64,000 nt of DNA. Origin: Rothia sp. HMSC078H08. GTDB lineage: Bacteria > Actinomycetota > Actinomycetes > Actinomycetales > Micrococcaceae. The stretch covers positions 62,001-126,000 of the forward strand of contig NZ_KV795255.1 of the NCBI RefSeq assembly GCF_001808955.1. The letters are read 5' to 3'. The notes under the pieces are model-generated. The model searched no databases. It had not been told where the DNA came from and saw nothing but the letters and a program-made list of their open reading frames with translations. Each line of letters begins with the position of its first letter. Position 1 is the stretch's first letter. Of this stretch, positions 36,225 to 45,232 are shown piece after piece. The position numbers were made by a program, and so were the translations under genes.

Positions 36225-36497
36225 ATGAGTAATGAACCCGTACAGGACACGCGCAGTACCGCAGACCAGGCGCCCGCGCCCCTTCCCTACGCCGGAGCCA
36301 TCCGCTGGCTCGGTGCAGGCGGCGCGATTCTCGCCCTGCTTTGTCTGCTCACCGGAGTTGCCATGCTCGTGATGAAGTGGGTTGGGGCAACGCCGCCCGC
36401 CCTCATGAGCCAGATTCCGCTGGTCCTCCTACCCGTCGCCTTTATCGCCCTCATGGCCGCACTCATTCTGTCGGTCATGCGCCGCAACAAGGCATAA
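36225..36497 (+). CDS. Small two-helix membrane protein
   Basis: 90 residues. A short Pro/Ala/Asp-rich N-terminus is followed by two hydrophobic segments (WLGAGGAILALLCLLTGVAM and IPLVLLPVAFIALMAALIL) and a basic end, RRNKA. No family is recognised. TACGGT lies seven bases before the ATG with no ribosome site, so translation may be leaderless. It sits 76 bases before the two-component genes on the same strand and could be cotranscribed. Confidence 0.7.
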   Translation: MSNEPVQDTRSTADQAPAPLPYAGAIRWLGAGGAILALLCLLTGVAMLVMKWVGATPPALMSQIPLVLLPVAFIALMAALILSVMRRNKA

Positions 36498-36573
36498 AGA
36501 TTTGAGCCGCAAGCTCACACACACATCATTCACTTATCAAGTACAGCCTGCCATTCAGAGAGAAAGATAGAGT

Positions 36574-37278
36574 ATGTCTGCTGAAGCAAAACTCCTAGTC
36601 GTCGATGACGAGTTCAACATTCTTGAACTGCTCGCCACCTCCCTGCGTTTCGCCGGTTTTGAAGTAGTCACCGCCGGCAACGGCCGCGAAGCCCTCGAAA
36701 AGGCACACGCCGAAAACCCCGACCTCATCGTCCTGGACGTCATGATGCCCGGCATGGACGGCTTCGAGGTGACCCGCCGCCTGCGCGAAAACGGCACCAC
36801 CACCCCCGTGCTCTTCCTGACCGCGAAGGACGCCACCGAAGACAAGGTCACCGGTCTGGGTGCTGGCGGCGACGACTACGTCACCAAGCCCTTCTCCCTC
36901 GACGAGGTAATCGCCCGCATCCGCGCTATTCTGCGCCGTAGCCGCAGCATCCAGGAAGAGGACGACGCCGTACTGCGCGTTGACGCACTCACCCTGAACG
37001 TGGACACCCACGAAGTGTTCCTCGGTGACGAAGAGATTGACCTCTCCCCCACCGAGTTCAACCTGCTGCACTACCTGATGCTCAACGCCAACCGCGTGCT
37101 GTCCAAGGCGCAGATTCTCGACCACGTGTGGGAGTACGACTTCAACGGCGACTCCTCCATCGTTGAGTCCTACATTTCGTACCTGCGCCGCAAGATCGAC
37201 AACAACCGTGAAAACCACGAGCCGCTCATCCACACCAAGCGCGGTGTGGGCTACATGATTCGCGGTTCTCGAGGCTAA
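36574..37278 (+). CDS. OmpR/PhoB-type response regulator
   Basis: 234 residues. The receiver domain has the acidic pair at residues 11-12 (VVDDEF), the phosphorylated Asp55 in IVLDVMMPGMDG, a Thr in FLTAKDA and Lys in VTKPF. The C-terminal winged helix contains LSPTEFNLLHYLMLN and the end motif IHTKRGVGYMIRG. It is read with the histidine kinase, which starts two bases after the stop. It resembles the MprA/TrcR/TcrA group of Actinobacteria. The controlled genes and signal are unknown. Confidence 0.95.
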   Translation: MSAEAKLLVVDDEFNILELLATSLRFAGFEVVTAGNGREALEKAHAENPDLIVLDVMMPGMDGFEVTRRLRENGTTTPVLFLTAKDATEDKVTGLGAGGDDYVTKPFSLDEVIARIRAILRRSRSIQEEDDAVLRVDALTLNVDTHEVFLGDEEIDLSPTEFNLLHYLMLNANRVLSKAQILDHVWEYDFNGDSSIVESYISYLRRKIDNNRENHEPLIHTKRGVGYMIRGSRG

Positions 37279-37279
37279 C

Positions 37280-38779
37280 GTGGCGCTCAAACCCCTCGAC
37301 CGGATCCCCCAGTCTCTTTCCCTTCGCACCCAGCTGGTGCTCATCACCTCCATGCTCATCGCCCTCTCCATTGCGGTGACGAGCCTGGTGGCGATTTCCG
37401 CTCTGCGCGCCCAGATGGTGCACCAGCTGGACGAAGAGATGAAGAACAGCGCCCCCTCACTCGTGCAGCTGGCGACCGTGCGCCCCTCCGGCAATCAGGA
37501 ACAATCCCTGAGCACCTACCGCCTGTACCTGCTCGACAAGGACGGCAACGTACTGTACTCGCTCAAGTCCGAGGACAGCGAACAGTTCAGCGAGCCGGCG
37601 TTGCAGGGCTGGACCGAAGAGAAGGTTCGCAAGCAAAATGAGGAGGCGGTCACCGTCAACTCGGTGGGCAGCTCCTCCGATTGGCGTGTGCTCGCCGTGC
37701 CCATTGAAACCAACGACACGTCAGGTTTGCCGGAGGCGGCCTCCCTCATCATTGCCATGCCGCTGAAGCAAACAAACCAGGTGGTCGCCCTCGTGGGTGT
37801 GCTGACCTTCGCGTTTGGTTTGGCGACTCTTGCCTCCGCGATTGCGATGACCTGGGTGATTGTGACCCGCACCTTCGAGCCGCTGGCTCGCGTGGAGCAA
37901 ACCGCCGCCAAGATTGCTGCCGGTGACCTCTCTCAGCGTATTGAGGACTACAACCCCAGCAACGAGATTGGTAACCTCGCGGTTTCGCTGAACACGATGC
38001 TCACCCAGATTGAAATGCTCTTCAAAGCCCGCGAGAAGAGCGAGGCGAAAATGCGCCGATTCGTGGGTGACGCTTCGCATGAGCTACGCACCCCGCTGGT
38101 CAGTATTCGAGGCTACTCGGAGCTGTACCGTCAGGGCGCTCTGCCCACCGATGAGGCGGTCGCAACCGCGATGAGCCGCATCGAGTCGGAGTCCAAGCGT
38201 ATGGGTCAGCTCGTGGAAGACCTGCTGACCCTGGCGCGTATTGATGAGCGCCGCGAATCCAAGCTGGCACCCTTCGACCTGTTCAATCTCGCGGTGGACG
38301 CTAGTAACGACGCCTACGCCACGGCACCCGATCGTACGGTGTCCCTGGTGGGCCTGAACGAAGAGGTGGCACCGACCTCCGCAACCGTGCTCGGCGACGA
38401 ATCGCGTCTGCGTCAGGTCGTGGCAAACCTGCTGACCAACGCCATGCGCTACACCCCCGACGGCTCTCCCCTGGAGATTGCGGTGGGCGTGCGCGAAGAG
38501 GTTCCCGGTTTCCCGCTGTCCGTGCTGGAGGTGCGCGACCACGGCCCCGGTATTCACGGCGAGGACCGCGAGCGCGTCTTCGAGCGTTTCTACCGCACCG
38601 ATGCTTCACGTTCGCGTGAGACTGGTGGTACGGGTCTGGGCCTGTCCATTGTGGCTGCGATTATTGAGCAACATGAGGGCAGGATTCACATTGACGAGAC
38701 CGATGGTGGCGGTGCTACCTTCGTGATTTCTTTGCCGTTCTATCCGCCGCCCGTCTCGGATGATCAGCTGATGAAGTAG
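37280..38779 (+). CDS. Sensor histidine kinase, partner of the preceding regulator
   Basis: 499 residues, GTG start. Two membrane helices (about 15-38 and 165-195) flank an extracellular sensor region of ~125 residues. A HAMP linker follows (RTFEPLARVEQTAAKIAAGDL), then HisKA with the phosphorylated His in DASHELRTPLVSIRGY. The HATPase domain has N box NLLTNAMRYT, G1 DHGPGI and GGTGLGLSIV. It is translated almost without a gap after the response regulator, so the two are a single operon. The signal is unknown. Confidence 0.95.
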   Translation: MALKPLDRIPQSLSLRTQLVLITSMLIALSIAVTSLVAISALRAQMVHQLDEEMKNSAPSLVQLATVRPSGNQEQSLSTYRLYLLDKDGNVLYSLKSEDSEQFSEPALQGWTEEKVRKQNEEAVTVNSVGSSSDWRVLAVPIETNDTSGLPEAASLIIAMPLKQTNQVVALVGVLTFAFGLATLASAIAMTWVIVTRTFEPLARVEQTAAKIAAGDLSQRIEDYNPSNEIGNLAVSLNTMLTQIEMLFKAREKSEAKMRRFVGDASHELRTPLVSIRGYSELYRQGALPTDEAVATAMSRIESESKRMGQLVEDLLTLARIDERRESKLAPFDLFNLAVDASNDAYATAPDRTVSLVGLNEEVAPTSATVLGDESRLRQVVANLLTNAMRYTPDGSPLEIAVGVREEVPGFPLSVLEVRDHGPGIHGEDRERVFERFYRTDASRSRETGGTGLGLSIVAAIIEQHEGRIHIDETDGGGATFVISLPFYPPPVSDDQLMK

Positions 38780-38790
38780 CGCTGATGCAT

Positions 38791-38836
38791 AAACCCCCGG
38801 ATTGTGGAACTTGAGTGTTCTACGGTTCGGGGGTTT
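38791..38836 (+). terminator. Terminator of the two-component operon
   Basis: AAACCCCCG pairs with CGGGGGTTT around an inner GAAC/GTTC stem and is followed by TTTTG on the plus strand. Confidence 0.85.
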
Positions 38837-38839
38837 TGC

Positions 38840-39194
38840 TGTGCCCTGGAGGCGGGACTATATCGCGGCGGGGCGATAACTCGCGGCGGCGCAAGTGAGG
38901 AGAGCGCGGGGAGGAGAAGTTGCGCGGCTCAAGAACAGCGGGGGCAACCTCGTGTGCGTCATGGCGGCGTCATTTTCGGGTGGGTTTTCGATTTTTTCGA
39001 GATGCCGGAGTGAATCTGGCGGGTTTATCCACAGATTTATTCAATAATCATTTTTCAGCTCATTTGATGCATTTTGAAAGATATAGTGATAACAAGCTTC
39101 CGGTCAGGAACTCAGCTCTTTCAGAGATCCAAACCCCAAGCACCACCACGGGGCAACCGCCCCACCCATCTCACATATCTCAAAGGAGAAAACC
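38840..39194. other. Intergenic leader of the WXG100 gene
   Basis: About 355 bases: the first half is GC-rich without recognisable coding, the second is AT-richer from about 39015. TTGATG near 39065 and a following TATAGT/TGATAA stretch are possible promoter elements. No gene is supported. Confidence 0.4.
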
Positions 39195-39485
39195 ATGGCA
39201 CAGTTCAATGTCGATTCCGAAGTCATCGCAGCCAAGAGCGCACAGGCACGATCCTACGTCGCATCCATCACCGCAGACGTCAACGGTATGACCGCATCCC
39301 TGCACGATTTGCAGAGCTCCTGGACCGGCTCTGCATCCGCTAACTTCCAGGGTGTGCTGGACCAGTGGCACGCAACCCAGCGCCAGGTCGAAGCATCCAT
39401 CACCCAGATCAACGAGGCACTCACCCGCGCAGGCGTGAACTACGCAGACACTGAGCAGGCTAACGCCTCCATGTTCGTCGGCTAA
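39195..39485 (+). CDS. WXG100-family protein (Esx-like)
   Basis: 96 residues with AAAGGAG before the ATG. The fold is two helices with the central WTG turn in QSSWTGSASANFQG. Length and pattern fit WXG100 substrates of type VII secretion. No Esx partner, EccC ATPase or other secretion gene is in the window, so it is an orphan here; such proteins may act as homodimers. A C-terminal YxxxD/E-like signal is present in NYADTEQA. Strong terminator downstream. Confidence 0.9.
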   Translation: MAQFNVDSEVIAAKSAQARSYVASITADVNGMTASLHDLQSSWTGSASANFQGVLDQWHATQRQVEASITQINEALTRAGVNYADTEQANASMFVG

Positions 39486-39605
39486 GGGGTCAGGGCAATA
39501 AGCCCAGAAGCCCCCAGGCAGGCGGCACGCAGGGCGGCTAAAAGGTCCGGCCGCACGGCACACCGCCCGCCAGATTCGCCAGAAGGTGGCGAACATTTAT
39601 TGAGA

Positions 39606-39649
39606 AAAACCCCGCCGCATCCTCGCAAGTGAGGATGCGGCGGGGTTTT
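39606..39649. terminator. Bidirectional terminator between WXG100 and RNase HI genes
   Basis: A 19-bp perfect stem (AAAACCCCGCCGCATCCTC and its complement) with a 6-base loop carries A and T runs at both ends. Confidence 0.95.
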
Positions 39650-39713
39650 ATTGCACGAAAATCTTTGGGCTCAAGAGCCCAATCCTTAGGAGCTGAGCGT
39701 TAGAAGCTCAGCT

Positions 39714-41174
39714 TTAGGAGGCGGGGGTCTCCTGGCGGAATCGCAGACGCCACAGACCGCGCTCAGCGTCGTAATGCCAGATGCTCGAACGGCTCACGCG
39801 GCCACGCGCGGTGGCAACCGCCGCCATGACCAGCACGCTGGAAGAGTCCAGCACCTGCACGCCCTGCTTGAGCGGGGCACCCTGCTGGGTGAAGGCGCGT
39901 TCACGGTACTGCAGCACCGAGGAGCGGGACACCGACTTGCCGGTGGCGGTCACCCACACCAGTCGCTCGTGCAGCATGGATTCCAGCTGCGCTGCTTCCA
40001 TGGCGGAGCCGCGGCTTTCGAGCAGCTGTTCTGCGGCGGAGGCTTCCTCAGGGTTCAGGACAGCGGGGTTCGGAGCAGGCGCGGCGGGAGCGGTGCGCGC
40101 GGGAGCAGAAGCGGGCGCTTCCTCCACGGGTGCCTCAACCTGAGCGGACTCTACGGTCTGTGCGGGCGCCGCGGCGGGCTCTACGGCAGGCTCTACCGTC
40201 TGCTCTTCTGCGTGTTCTTCCGTCTCACCCAGCAGTTCCGCCGGGTCAACATCGTTCGGGTCCAGACCCGCGAACTCTTCCAGACCGGTCAGGTCATCCT
40301 CTTCTTCCGCCTGCGCGGCAGTGGATGCCTGCTGAGCGGTCTCCTGCTGGAGCGCCAGTGCCTTTGCGTCACGCTCGGCGGCACGCTCTGCCGCGAGCGC
40401 CAGCTGTTCCTTGCGGGTGCGGACCGCCTCCGGGTCGGGGGCGTTCACCGCGGAGGCGGGGCGCAGCAGACCTGATAGGCGCAGGCTCTCCACGCCGCGC
40501 TGGGCGTTCTCAATCTCGGCTGCGGTGAATTCCTGCACGGGCAGGTGGGCATCCGCGGAAGACTCGGAGGGCGCCGGCTCAGAGAGCGCAACCTCAGGGA
40601 GGGCAGCGTCCAAGAGGGCAGGTTCTGCAGCCGGAGCGTTCACAATCGGCGCTTCAACAGCCACAGGCTCCACAGCCGCAGCCGCAGGTTCAGCAGACGC
40701 GCCGAAGCCGGGGCCGTGCGCAGGTTCGCGGCCCTCCTGATAGGCGCGCGCGGCACCATTCGCCAGGGAATCCGCCTTCTCGTTGAGCTCGTGACCCGCG
40801 TGGCCCTTCACCCAAATAAACTCGTAGTCGCGGCCGGTCAGCGCCTGATCCAGCGCCTCCAGCAGGTCGCGGTTGAGCACGGGCTTGCCGTCGGACTTCT
40901 TCCAGCCCTTCTTCTTCCAGCCGGGCATCCACTTGGTCAGCGAGTTAATGACGTACTGGCTATCGCAGTACACGCGCAGCTTCGCCTCCGGGCGGGATGC
41001 GGTCGCCTCAAACAGGTCCAGAACAGCCTTAAGCTCACCCATGTTGTTGGTGCCGTGCGCCCAGCCGCCGCTCGCCCAGTGGTCGTCGTCGATATACCAT
41101 GCCCAGCCCGCCGGTCCGGGGTTGCCCAGCGCCGAGCCGTCTGCGGCGGCAATGATCTCTTGCGTGCTGTTCAC
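39714..41174 (-). CDS. rnhA: RNase HI with long C-terminal extension
   Basis: 486 residues; a plain RNase HI is about 150. Catalytic residues of RNase HI are Asp12 (AADGSALGNPGPAGW), Glu47 (NNMGELKAV), Asp71 (VYCDSQYV), His125 (VKGHAGHE) and Asp135 (EKADSLANG). Residues ~155-370 are an Ala/Glu/Pro-rich linker. The last ~115 residues form a separate folded region (AEQLLESRGSAMEAAQ, RLVWVTATGKSVSRSSV, GLWRLRFRQETP) that looks like the DUF4440/SnoaL-like fold. RNase HI removes RNA from RNA-DNA hybrids. The tail's job is unknown. Confidence 0.9.
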   Translation of the reverse strand: MNSTQEIIAAADGSALGNPGPAGWAWYIDDDHWASGGWAHGTNNMGELKAVLDLFEATASRPEAKLRVYCDSQYVINSLTKWMPGWKKKGWKKSDGKPVLNRDLLEALDQALTGRDYEFIWVKGHAGHELNEKADSLANGAARAYQEGREPAHGPGFGASAEPAAAAVEPVAVEAPIVNAPAAEPALLDAALPEVALSEPAPSESSADAHLPVQEFTAAEIENAQRGVESLRLSGLLRPASAVNAPDPEAVRTRKEQLALAAERAAERDAKALALQQETAQQASTAAQAEEEDDLTGLEEFAGLDPNDVDPAELLGETEEHAEEQTVEPAVEPAAAPAQTVESAQVEAPVEEAPASAPARTAPAAPAPNPAVLNPEEASAAEQLLESRGSAMEAAQLESMLHERLVWVTATGKSVSRSSVLQYRERAFTQQGAPLKQGVQVLDSSSVLVMAAVATARGRVSRSSIWHYDAERGLWRLRFRQETPAS

Positions 41175-41348
41175 GGTGCCTTCTTTCTGCGCCGCCGCTC
41201 TATCGTGCGGGCGGCTGTCCGTAATGATGTCTGTGATGACTTTACCGCACCGGCGGCGAGGGTGCGTAGCGCGCGGTTACAGCTGTGGACAACCTCAAGC
41301 AGACTTGTAGCGCCATTTGCCGTAATGCCGGGCGGGTACACTAAACCT

Positions 41349-42338
41349 ATGAGCTATTCTGCCCCCGAAACACCCAGCGCACAGCGCCCGGAGCCCCCTA
41401 CCGCCCGTCCGAGCGAGCGCGTGCAGATTTTCGCTCTTCCTACCCGCACGATGTACGGCTCCCTGCGTTTTAGCTGGTTGAGCTACCTGGGGCTTGCTGA
41501 GCAGCAGCATGCGGCGCAGTTGCCGACCTCCACGGCGGCGGTCAGCTACCTGAGCACTCAGGCGCTCATGCGCGCTATGGCGGCGGCGCGTCTGGATGTG
41601 CCTTCCAGTGCCGCTTCTGAGATTGAGGTGGATCGTTCCTGCACCCTGTGCACCAGCGGTAAGAAGCACGGTAAGCCGCGTATTGCGGGCGTAAATTTCA
41701 ATATGTCGCAGGTGAATCCGCTGGTGGTGGGTGCGTTTAGCCGTAATTCCTCGGCGGTGCTCGGCGTGGATGTTGAGACTCTGGATGCGCGCCTGTTCTC
41801 CGGTTTTGCGCGCCTAGCGCTCTCCAATGAAGAACGCTCGTTCTATGAGCGGGTGGCACAGGAACGCCCTGCGCCCGTACTGCACCTGCTCTCGGTGGCG
41901 CTGTGGACCGCTAAGGAGGCGGTGCTCAAGGCGACCGGCCACGGCCTGAGCGTAGTGCCCTCCCTGGTTCGGGTGCAGCTCACCGATGCACTGCTGGATG
42001 CGCTCGAACTTGCCATGAACGAGGAGGTCCCGGGGGACCTTCTGGGCAGCAACGCTCCCGAGCCGACCGCCCTGCGCGTACTGACTCAGGACAGCTTGAC
42101 CGCGCGTGCTACCTTTAGCGCACCCACACCTCAGGGCGGCGGCGAGGCTATCGAGCGGAGCTTTAGCCTGCAGTGGGTACCCGTGGCGCTGCCCGATGCG
42201 GAGAACCCCGAGCACGCGCAGAAGATGCTCATCGCCCTGGCTGTGGAGAACCCTGCCGAGGGTGAGCCCGTGCAGCTTGAGGCTCAGCTTCTGCCGGTTG
42301 CCACTCCCCTGGAGCTCAAGCGTCTGCTCACCGACTAG
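41349..42338 (+). CDS. 4'-phosphopantetheinyl transferase (Sfp/EntD superfamily)
   Basis: 329 residues. The ATG at 41349 is chosen; the much longer open frame to its left runs antisense through rnhA and is rejected. Signatures are GVDVETLDAR (Mg-binding) and the WTAKEAVLKATGHGL box. Such enzymes transfer phosphopantetheine from CoA to carrier proteins of siderophore or lipid synthesis. TACACT lies six bases before the ATG and no ribosome site is visible, so a leaderless mRNA is likely. It converges on the 2,3-dihydroxybenzoate genes, where it would serve as the EntD equivalent. Confidence 0.88.
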   Translation: MSYSAPETPSAQRPEPPTARPSERVQIFALPTRTMYGSLRFSWLSYLGLAEQQHAAQLPTSTAAVSYLSTQALMRAMAAARLDVPSSAASEIEVDRSCTLCTSGKKHGKPRIAGVNFNMSQVNPLVVGAFSRNSSAVLGVDVETLDARLFSGFARLALSNEERSFYERVAQERPAPVLHLLSVALWTAKEAVLKATGHGLSVVPSLVRVQLTDALLDALELAMNEEVPGDLLGSNAPEPTALRVLTQDSLTARATFSAPTPQGGGEAIERSFSLQWVPVALPDAENPEHAQKMLIALAVENPAEGEPVQLEAQLLPVATPLELKRLLTD

Positions 42339-42360
42339 CCACGCTCCCCCATAACAACAA

Positions 42361-42401
42361 CGACTGAACGCGCCCGCCATAACAGCGAGCGCGTTCAGTC
42401 G
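42361..42401. terminator. Terminator between PPTase and entC
   Basis: CGACTGAACGCGC pairs perfectly with GCGCGTTCAGTCG and is followed by four T on the plus strand. It separates the two convergent units. Confidence 0.9.
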
Positions 42402-42450
42402 TTTTATTCTGCCGGGTCAAGGCAGTCACGAAAGGCGTTCACGAAAGAGC

Positions 42451-43554
42451 CTAAGGGGTGTCTTCGCCCAGGGTCTCCACGCCCAGGGCACGGCCGAAGC
42501 TGCCGAGCTTCGTGCCGGTCTCGGTGTGCTCCAGCTCTGGGTCGGACTCAGCCACAATACCCGCACCCGCGTACAGCACCGCCTCGTCCGGGCTGACCTG
42601 GGCACAGCGTAGCACCAGCGCCCACTCGCCGTTACCCTCGGCATCCATGTAGCCGACCAGGCCGCCAAAGTAGCGGCGCTCAAAAGACTCCAGCTGGCGA
42701 ATCAGCTCCAGCGCCTTCTCAGTGGGGGCACCGCAAATCGCGGGGGTCGGGTGAATCGCGCGGGCACCGTCCAGGCAGGTCAGCCCCTCCTTCAGCACGC
42801 CGTCGATGGGGGTCGCCAGGTGCCACAGCTGCGGGGTCTGCAGCAGCGAGGGCACCTGCGGTACGTTCAGCTCCTCGGCGATGGGTGCCAGGCGCTTGGC
42901 AATATCGTTAATGACGTAGGCGTGCTCGTGGCGGTCCTTCGGCGAGGCGAACAGGCGGTCACGAATCGCCTCGTCCTCGGCGCTACCGGGCTCGGCAATG
43001 CGCGGGGCGCTACCGGCAAGCGGGTGGGTCTTGAAGGCGCGGCCCTCGGTGCGGAACACCAGCTCCGGGGAGGCACCCATCAGGTAGCTTCCGTTCATGC
43101 CGCGCTCACCGTCGGGCAGGCGCACCGCAAAGTTGAACGCGGAACGCTGCTGGGCGCGCAGGTTGTTGTACAGCGCCTCCAGGTTGAGAGCGCCGGGTGC
43201 GTAGCGGGCGGTGAGCACACGCGAAAGCACGATCTTGCTCAGCTCACCCGCCTTCATGCGCTCCACGGCGGTCGCAACGGCGGCACGGAACCGGTCGTTC
43301 TGCCGGCCGGTGACCGATACCGGTTCGGCAAGCGCCACAGTCTGCTCGGGAACCGGCACCTGCTGCTCCTCCAGGCGTTCAGGCACGAAGAGGTAGGCGA
43401 GCATATCGGGGTCAAAAGGAATCAGACCCACGACGGCGCTACCGGAACGTTTCGCCTCGTCCAGGGCATTATCGAAGGTTACAGGGATCATCGCACCGGA
43501 TGCGCGCAGAACGCGGGTGCCGGTGGCAAAGATAAAGTCGGGAAGGTTCGTCAT
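42451..43554 (-). CDS. entC: Isochorismate synthase
   Basis: 367 residues from MTNLPDFIFATG. Chorismate-binding enzyme features are LSKIVLSRVLTARY, MGASPELVFRTEG, HPLAGSAPR, KDRHEHAYVINDIA, LQTPQLWHLATPI and CGAPTEKALELIRQ. It converts chorismate to isochorismate. MenF and EntC cannot be told apart by these motifs alone; the neighbouring entA and entB argue for the 2,3-dihydroxybenzoate branch. It is last in the entB-entA-entC set, 64 bases after entA. The ribosome site is weak (AGAAG). Confidence 0.9.
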   Translation of the reverse strand: MTNLPDFIFATGTRVLRASGAMIPVTFDNALDEAKRSGSAVVGLIPFDPDMLAYLFVPERLEEQQVPVPEQTVALAEPVSVTGRQNDRFRAAVATAVERMKAGELSKIVLSRVLTARYAPGALNLEALYNNLRAQQRSAFNFAVRLPDGERGMNGSYLMGASPELVFRTEGRAFKTHPLAGSAPRIAEPGSAEDEAIRDRLFASPKDRHEHAYVINDIAKRLAPIAEELNVPQVPSLLQTPQLWHLATPIDGVLKEGLTCLDGARAIHPTPAICGAPTEKALELIRQLESFERRYFGGLVGYMDAEGNGEWALVLRCAQVSPDEAVLYAGAGIVAESDPELEHTETGTKLGSFGRALGVETLGEDTP

Positions 43555-43618
43555 CGTACTTCTATCAGTGGTGTGTGGGTTCGCGCCGGGCATCTAAACG
43601 CCGGACGCGGGGGTGCCG

Positions 43619-44386
43619 TTAGAGGGTCGCGCCGCCGTCAGCGACAATCTCCTGCATGGTGATGTGGCGTGCCGCCTCAGAAATGAGGAAAGCGTTGACC
43701 GCCGCAATATCCGCAGGGTCGGCAATACGGCGCAGCGGAATGCCCAGACGGAACGTTTCCGGGTTACCGGCAACCGGCAGGGCGGAGCGGTCCTCACCCT
43801 CCCAGGCGTCAGTCACCATGGGGGTTCGGGTGGTGCCGGGGCAGACCGAGTTCACGCGAATACCGTGCGCGGCAAGCTGCAGACCGAAGCTGGAACTCAC
43901 GCGCGCCGCCGACGCCTTCGATGCACCGTAGGCGCCAAACTCCGCGCGGGGCACACGCGCCGCGTTGGAGGCGACCGTCACCAGGGAGCGGCTGTTCGCC
44001 GGGTCGCTCTCCTGCTGGTCAATCATGATGCGTGCGAATTCGCGCAGGCACAGGAACACGCCGTCGGAGTTGACCGCGTGCAGGCGCTTCCAGGTGGTGA
44101 AACTGGTTTCGAGCAGCGGCTGGCTGTGGGCGATGCCCGCGGCGAGCACCGCACCGGTGATGGGTTCGTCGAGTGCCGCTACAGCGTTGGCGAGGGCGGT
44201 GACGGACTCTTCACTCGTAACGTCTACAGCGCGGTAGCGGAAGATTGCGTCTCCGTAGGTACCGAAGGAGGCAATGGGCTGCTCTGCAAGGTCAGCCGCA
44301 AACACCGAATAACCGTTCTTAATGAGCTGGTGGACGGTTGCCTCACCAATACCGCCGTTCGCGCCGGTCACAATGACCCAGCTCAT
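43619..44386 (-). CDS. entA: 2,3-dihydro-2,3-dihydroxybenzoate dehydrogenase
   Basis: 255 residues. A short-chain dehydrogenase with Rossmann motif TGANGGIGEATVHQL, catalytic Ser in VASNAARVPR and Tyr/Lys in YGASKASAA. The block VTVASNAARVPRAEFGAYGA is close to EntA/DhbA. It oxidises the dihydro compound to 2,3-dihydroxybenzoate with NAD. Its ATG overlaps the entB stop (ATGA), showing translational coupling. It could be another SDR by sequence alone; context makes EntA the best call. Confidence 0.88.
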   Translation of the reverse strand: MSWVIVTGANGGIGEATVHQLIKNGYSVFAADLAEQPIASFGTYGDAIFRYRAVDVTSEESVTALANAVAALDEPITGAVLAAGIAHSQPLLETSFTTWKRLHAVNSDGVFLCLREFARIMIDQQESDPANSRSLVTVASNAARVPRAEFGAYGASKASAARVSSSFGLQLAAHGIRVNSVCPGTTRTPMVTDAWEGEDRSALPVAGNPETFRLGIPLRRIADPADIAAVNAFLISEAARHITMQEIVADGGATL

Positions 44387-45084
44387 GCGCGCGCCTCCTC
44401 AGCAGTCTCAGCCTTCTCAGCACCTTCTGCAGCATGCAGGTCGGCGAGTACATCGGCGGTGTTCAGCACGCGGGCGCAACGACCCGAAGCGTACTCGCAC
44501 GCCGTGCGGTGCTCACCTTCCGAGAAGTCGGCGAGCGCATCCGCGACCATGAACGGCTGAATATCGCGCATGAACGCCTCCAGGGCGGTGGTCAGGCAGC
44601 CAATATGCGCGTACACGCCGCCGATAATGAGCTGGTCGCGACCGGACTCCTTGAGCAGGTCCTCGAAGGGGCTGCGCACGAACGCGGAGTAGCGCCACTT
44701 GGTCAGCACGGTGTCGCGGTCGGTGGGTGCAAGTGCGTCGAGCACGCGGGCAGACTCGTCATTCTGCAGACCGTCGCCCCAGAAGTCGATGAGCAGGCGG
44801 CGGTCTTCGGGGTTCTGGCGCGGCGGCTGCGCGGTGTAGTAGACCGGGATTCCGGCGGCGTGGGCGGCATCAATGAGGCGGCGCAGGTTCCGAATGGCGA
44901 TGTTAATCTGGGCGTCCGGGTTATCGTTACCCTCACCCAGGTTGGCCCCTTCGAAAGCCTGGACGAAGTGTACCTGCATGTCGTGCACGAGCAGTACAGC
45001 GCGGGAGGGGTCCACGGGCCAGCTCACTCGGTTGCTGTGTTCACGGTCGACGTAGGTGTAGGGCTTGATTTTGGGCAGTGCCAT
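44383..45084 (-). CDS. entB: Isochorismatase (EntB/DhbB-like) without carrier domain
   Basis: 233 residues from [18 protein letters not shown], with GGGAGA upstream. Isochorismatase features are [12 protein letters not shown] (catalytic Asp), [20 protein letters not shown], Lys in [11 protein letters not shown] and [19 protein letters not shown]. These follow EntB/DhbB closely. EntB normally continues into an aryl carrier domain of ~75 residues; here the protein stops after a short Ala/Glu tail, so the carrier must be elsewhere. It hydrolyses isochorismate to the dihydro diol and pyruvate. First gene of the entBAC operon. Confidence 0.9.
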   Translation of the reverse strand: MALPKIKPYTYVDREHSNRVSWPVDPSRAVLLVHDMQVHFVQAFEGANLGEGNDNPDAQINIAIRNLRRLIDAAHAAGIPVYYTAQPPRQNPEDRRLLIDFWGDGLQNDESARVLDALAPTDRDTVLTKWRYSAFVRSPFEDLLKESGRDQLIIGGVYAHIGCLTTALEAFMRDIQPFMVADALADFSEGEHRTACEYASGRCARVLNTADVLADLHAAEGAEKAETAEEARA

Positions 45085-45232
45085 GATTCTCCCGGTTCGT
45101 GCCTTTGGTTTTCGGTTGTATGCGCGGCGCAGGCGATGCACTGTGGTTGGTGTAGCAGCGAGTGGGTGTCTCCTCCGAGCCCTCTCGCGCTGACCACCCA
45201 ATCGGCGAGCTTGCGCTTATCTCATAACCATC

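Noticed and set aside
38805..38830. HAIR-like CTTGAGT near 38810
   Set aside because: No matching inverse half at 7 bases; the sequence is the loop of a terminator.
38804..39013. Small open frame after the two-component operon
   Set aside because: It starts inside the terminator hairpin, has no ribosome site and no conserved pattern.
40545..41348. Upstream extension of the PPTase gene
   Set aside because: It lies antisense to rnhA and its residues show no domain; the PPTase start at 41349 has a -10 box at leaderless spacing.
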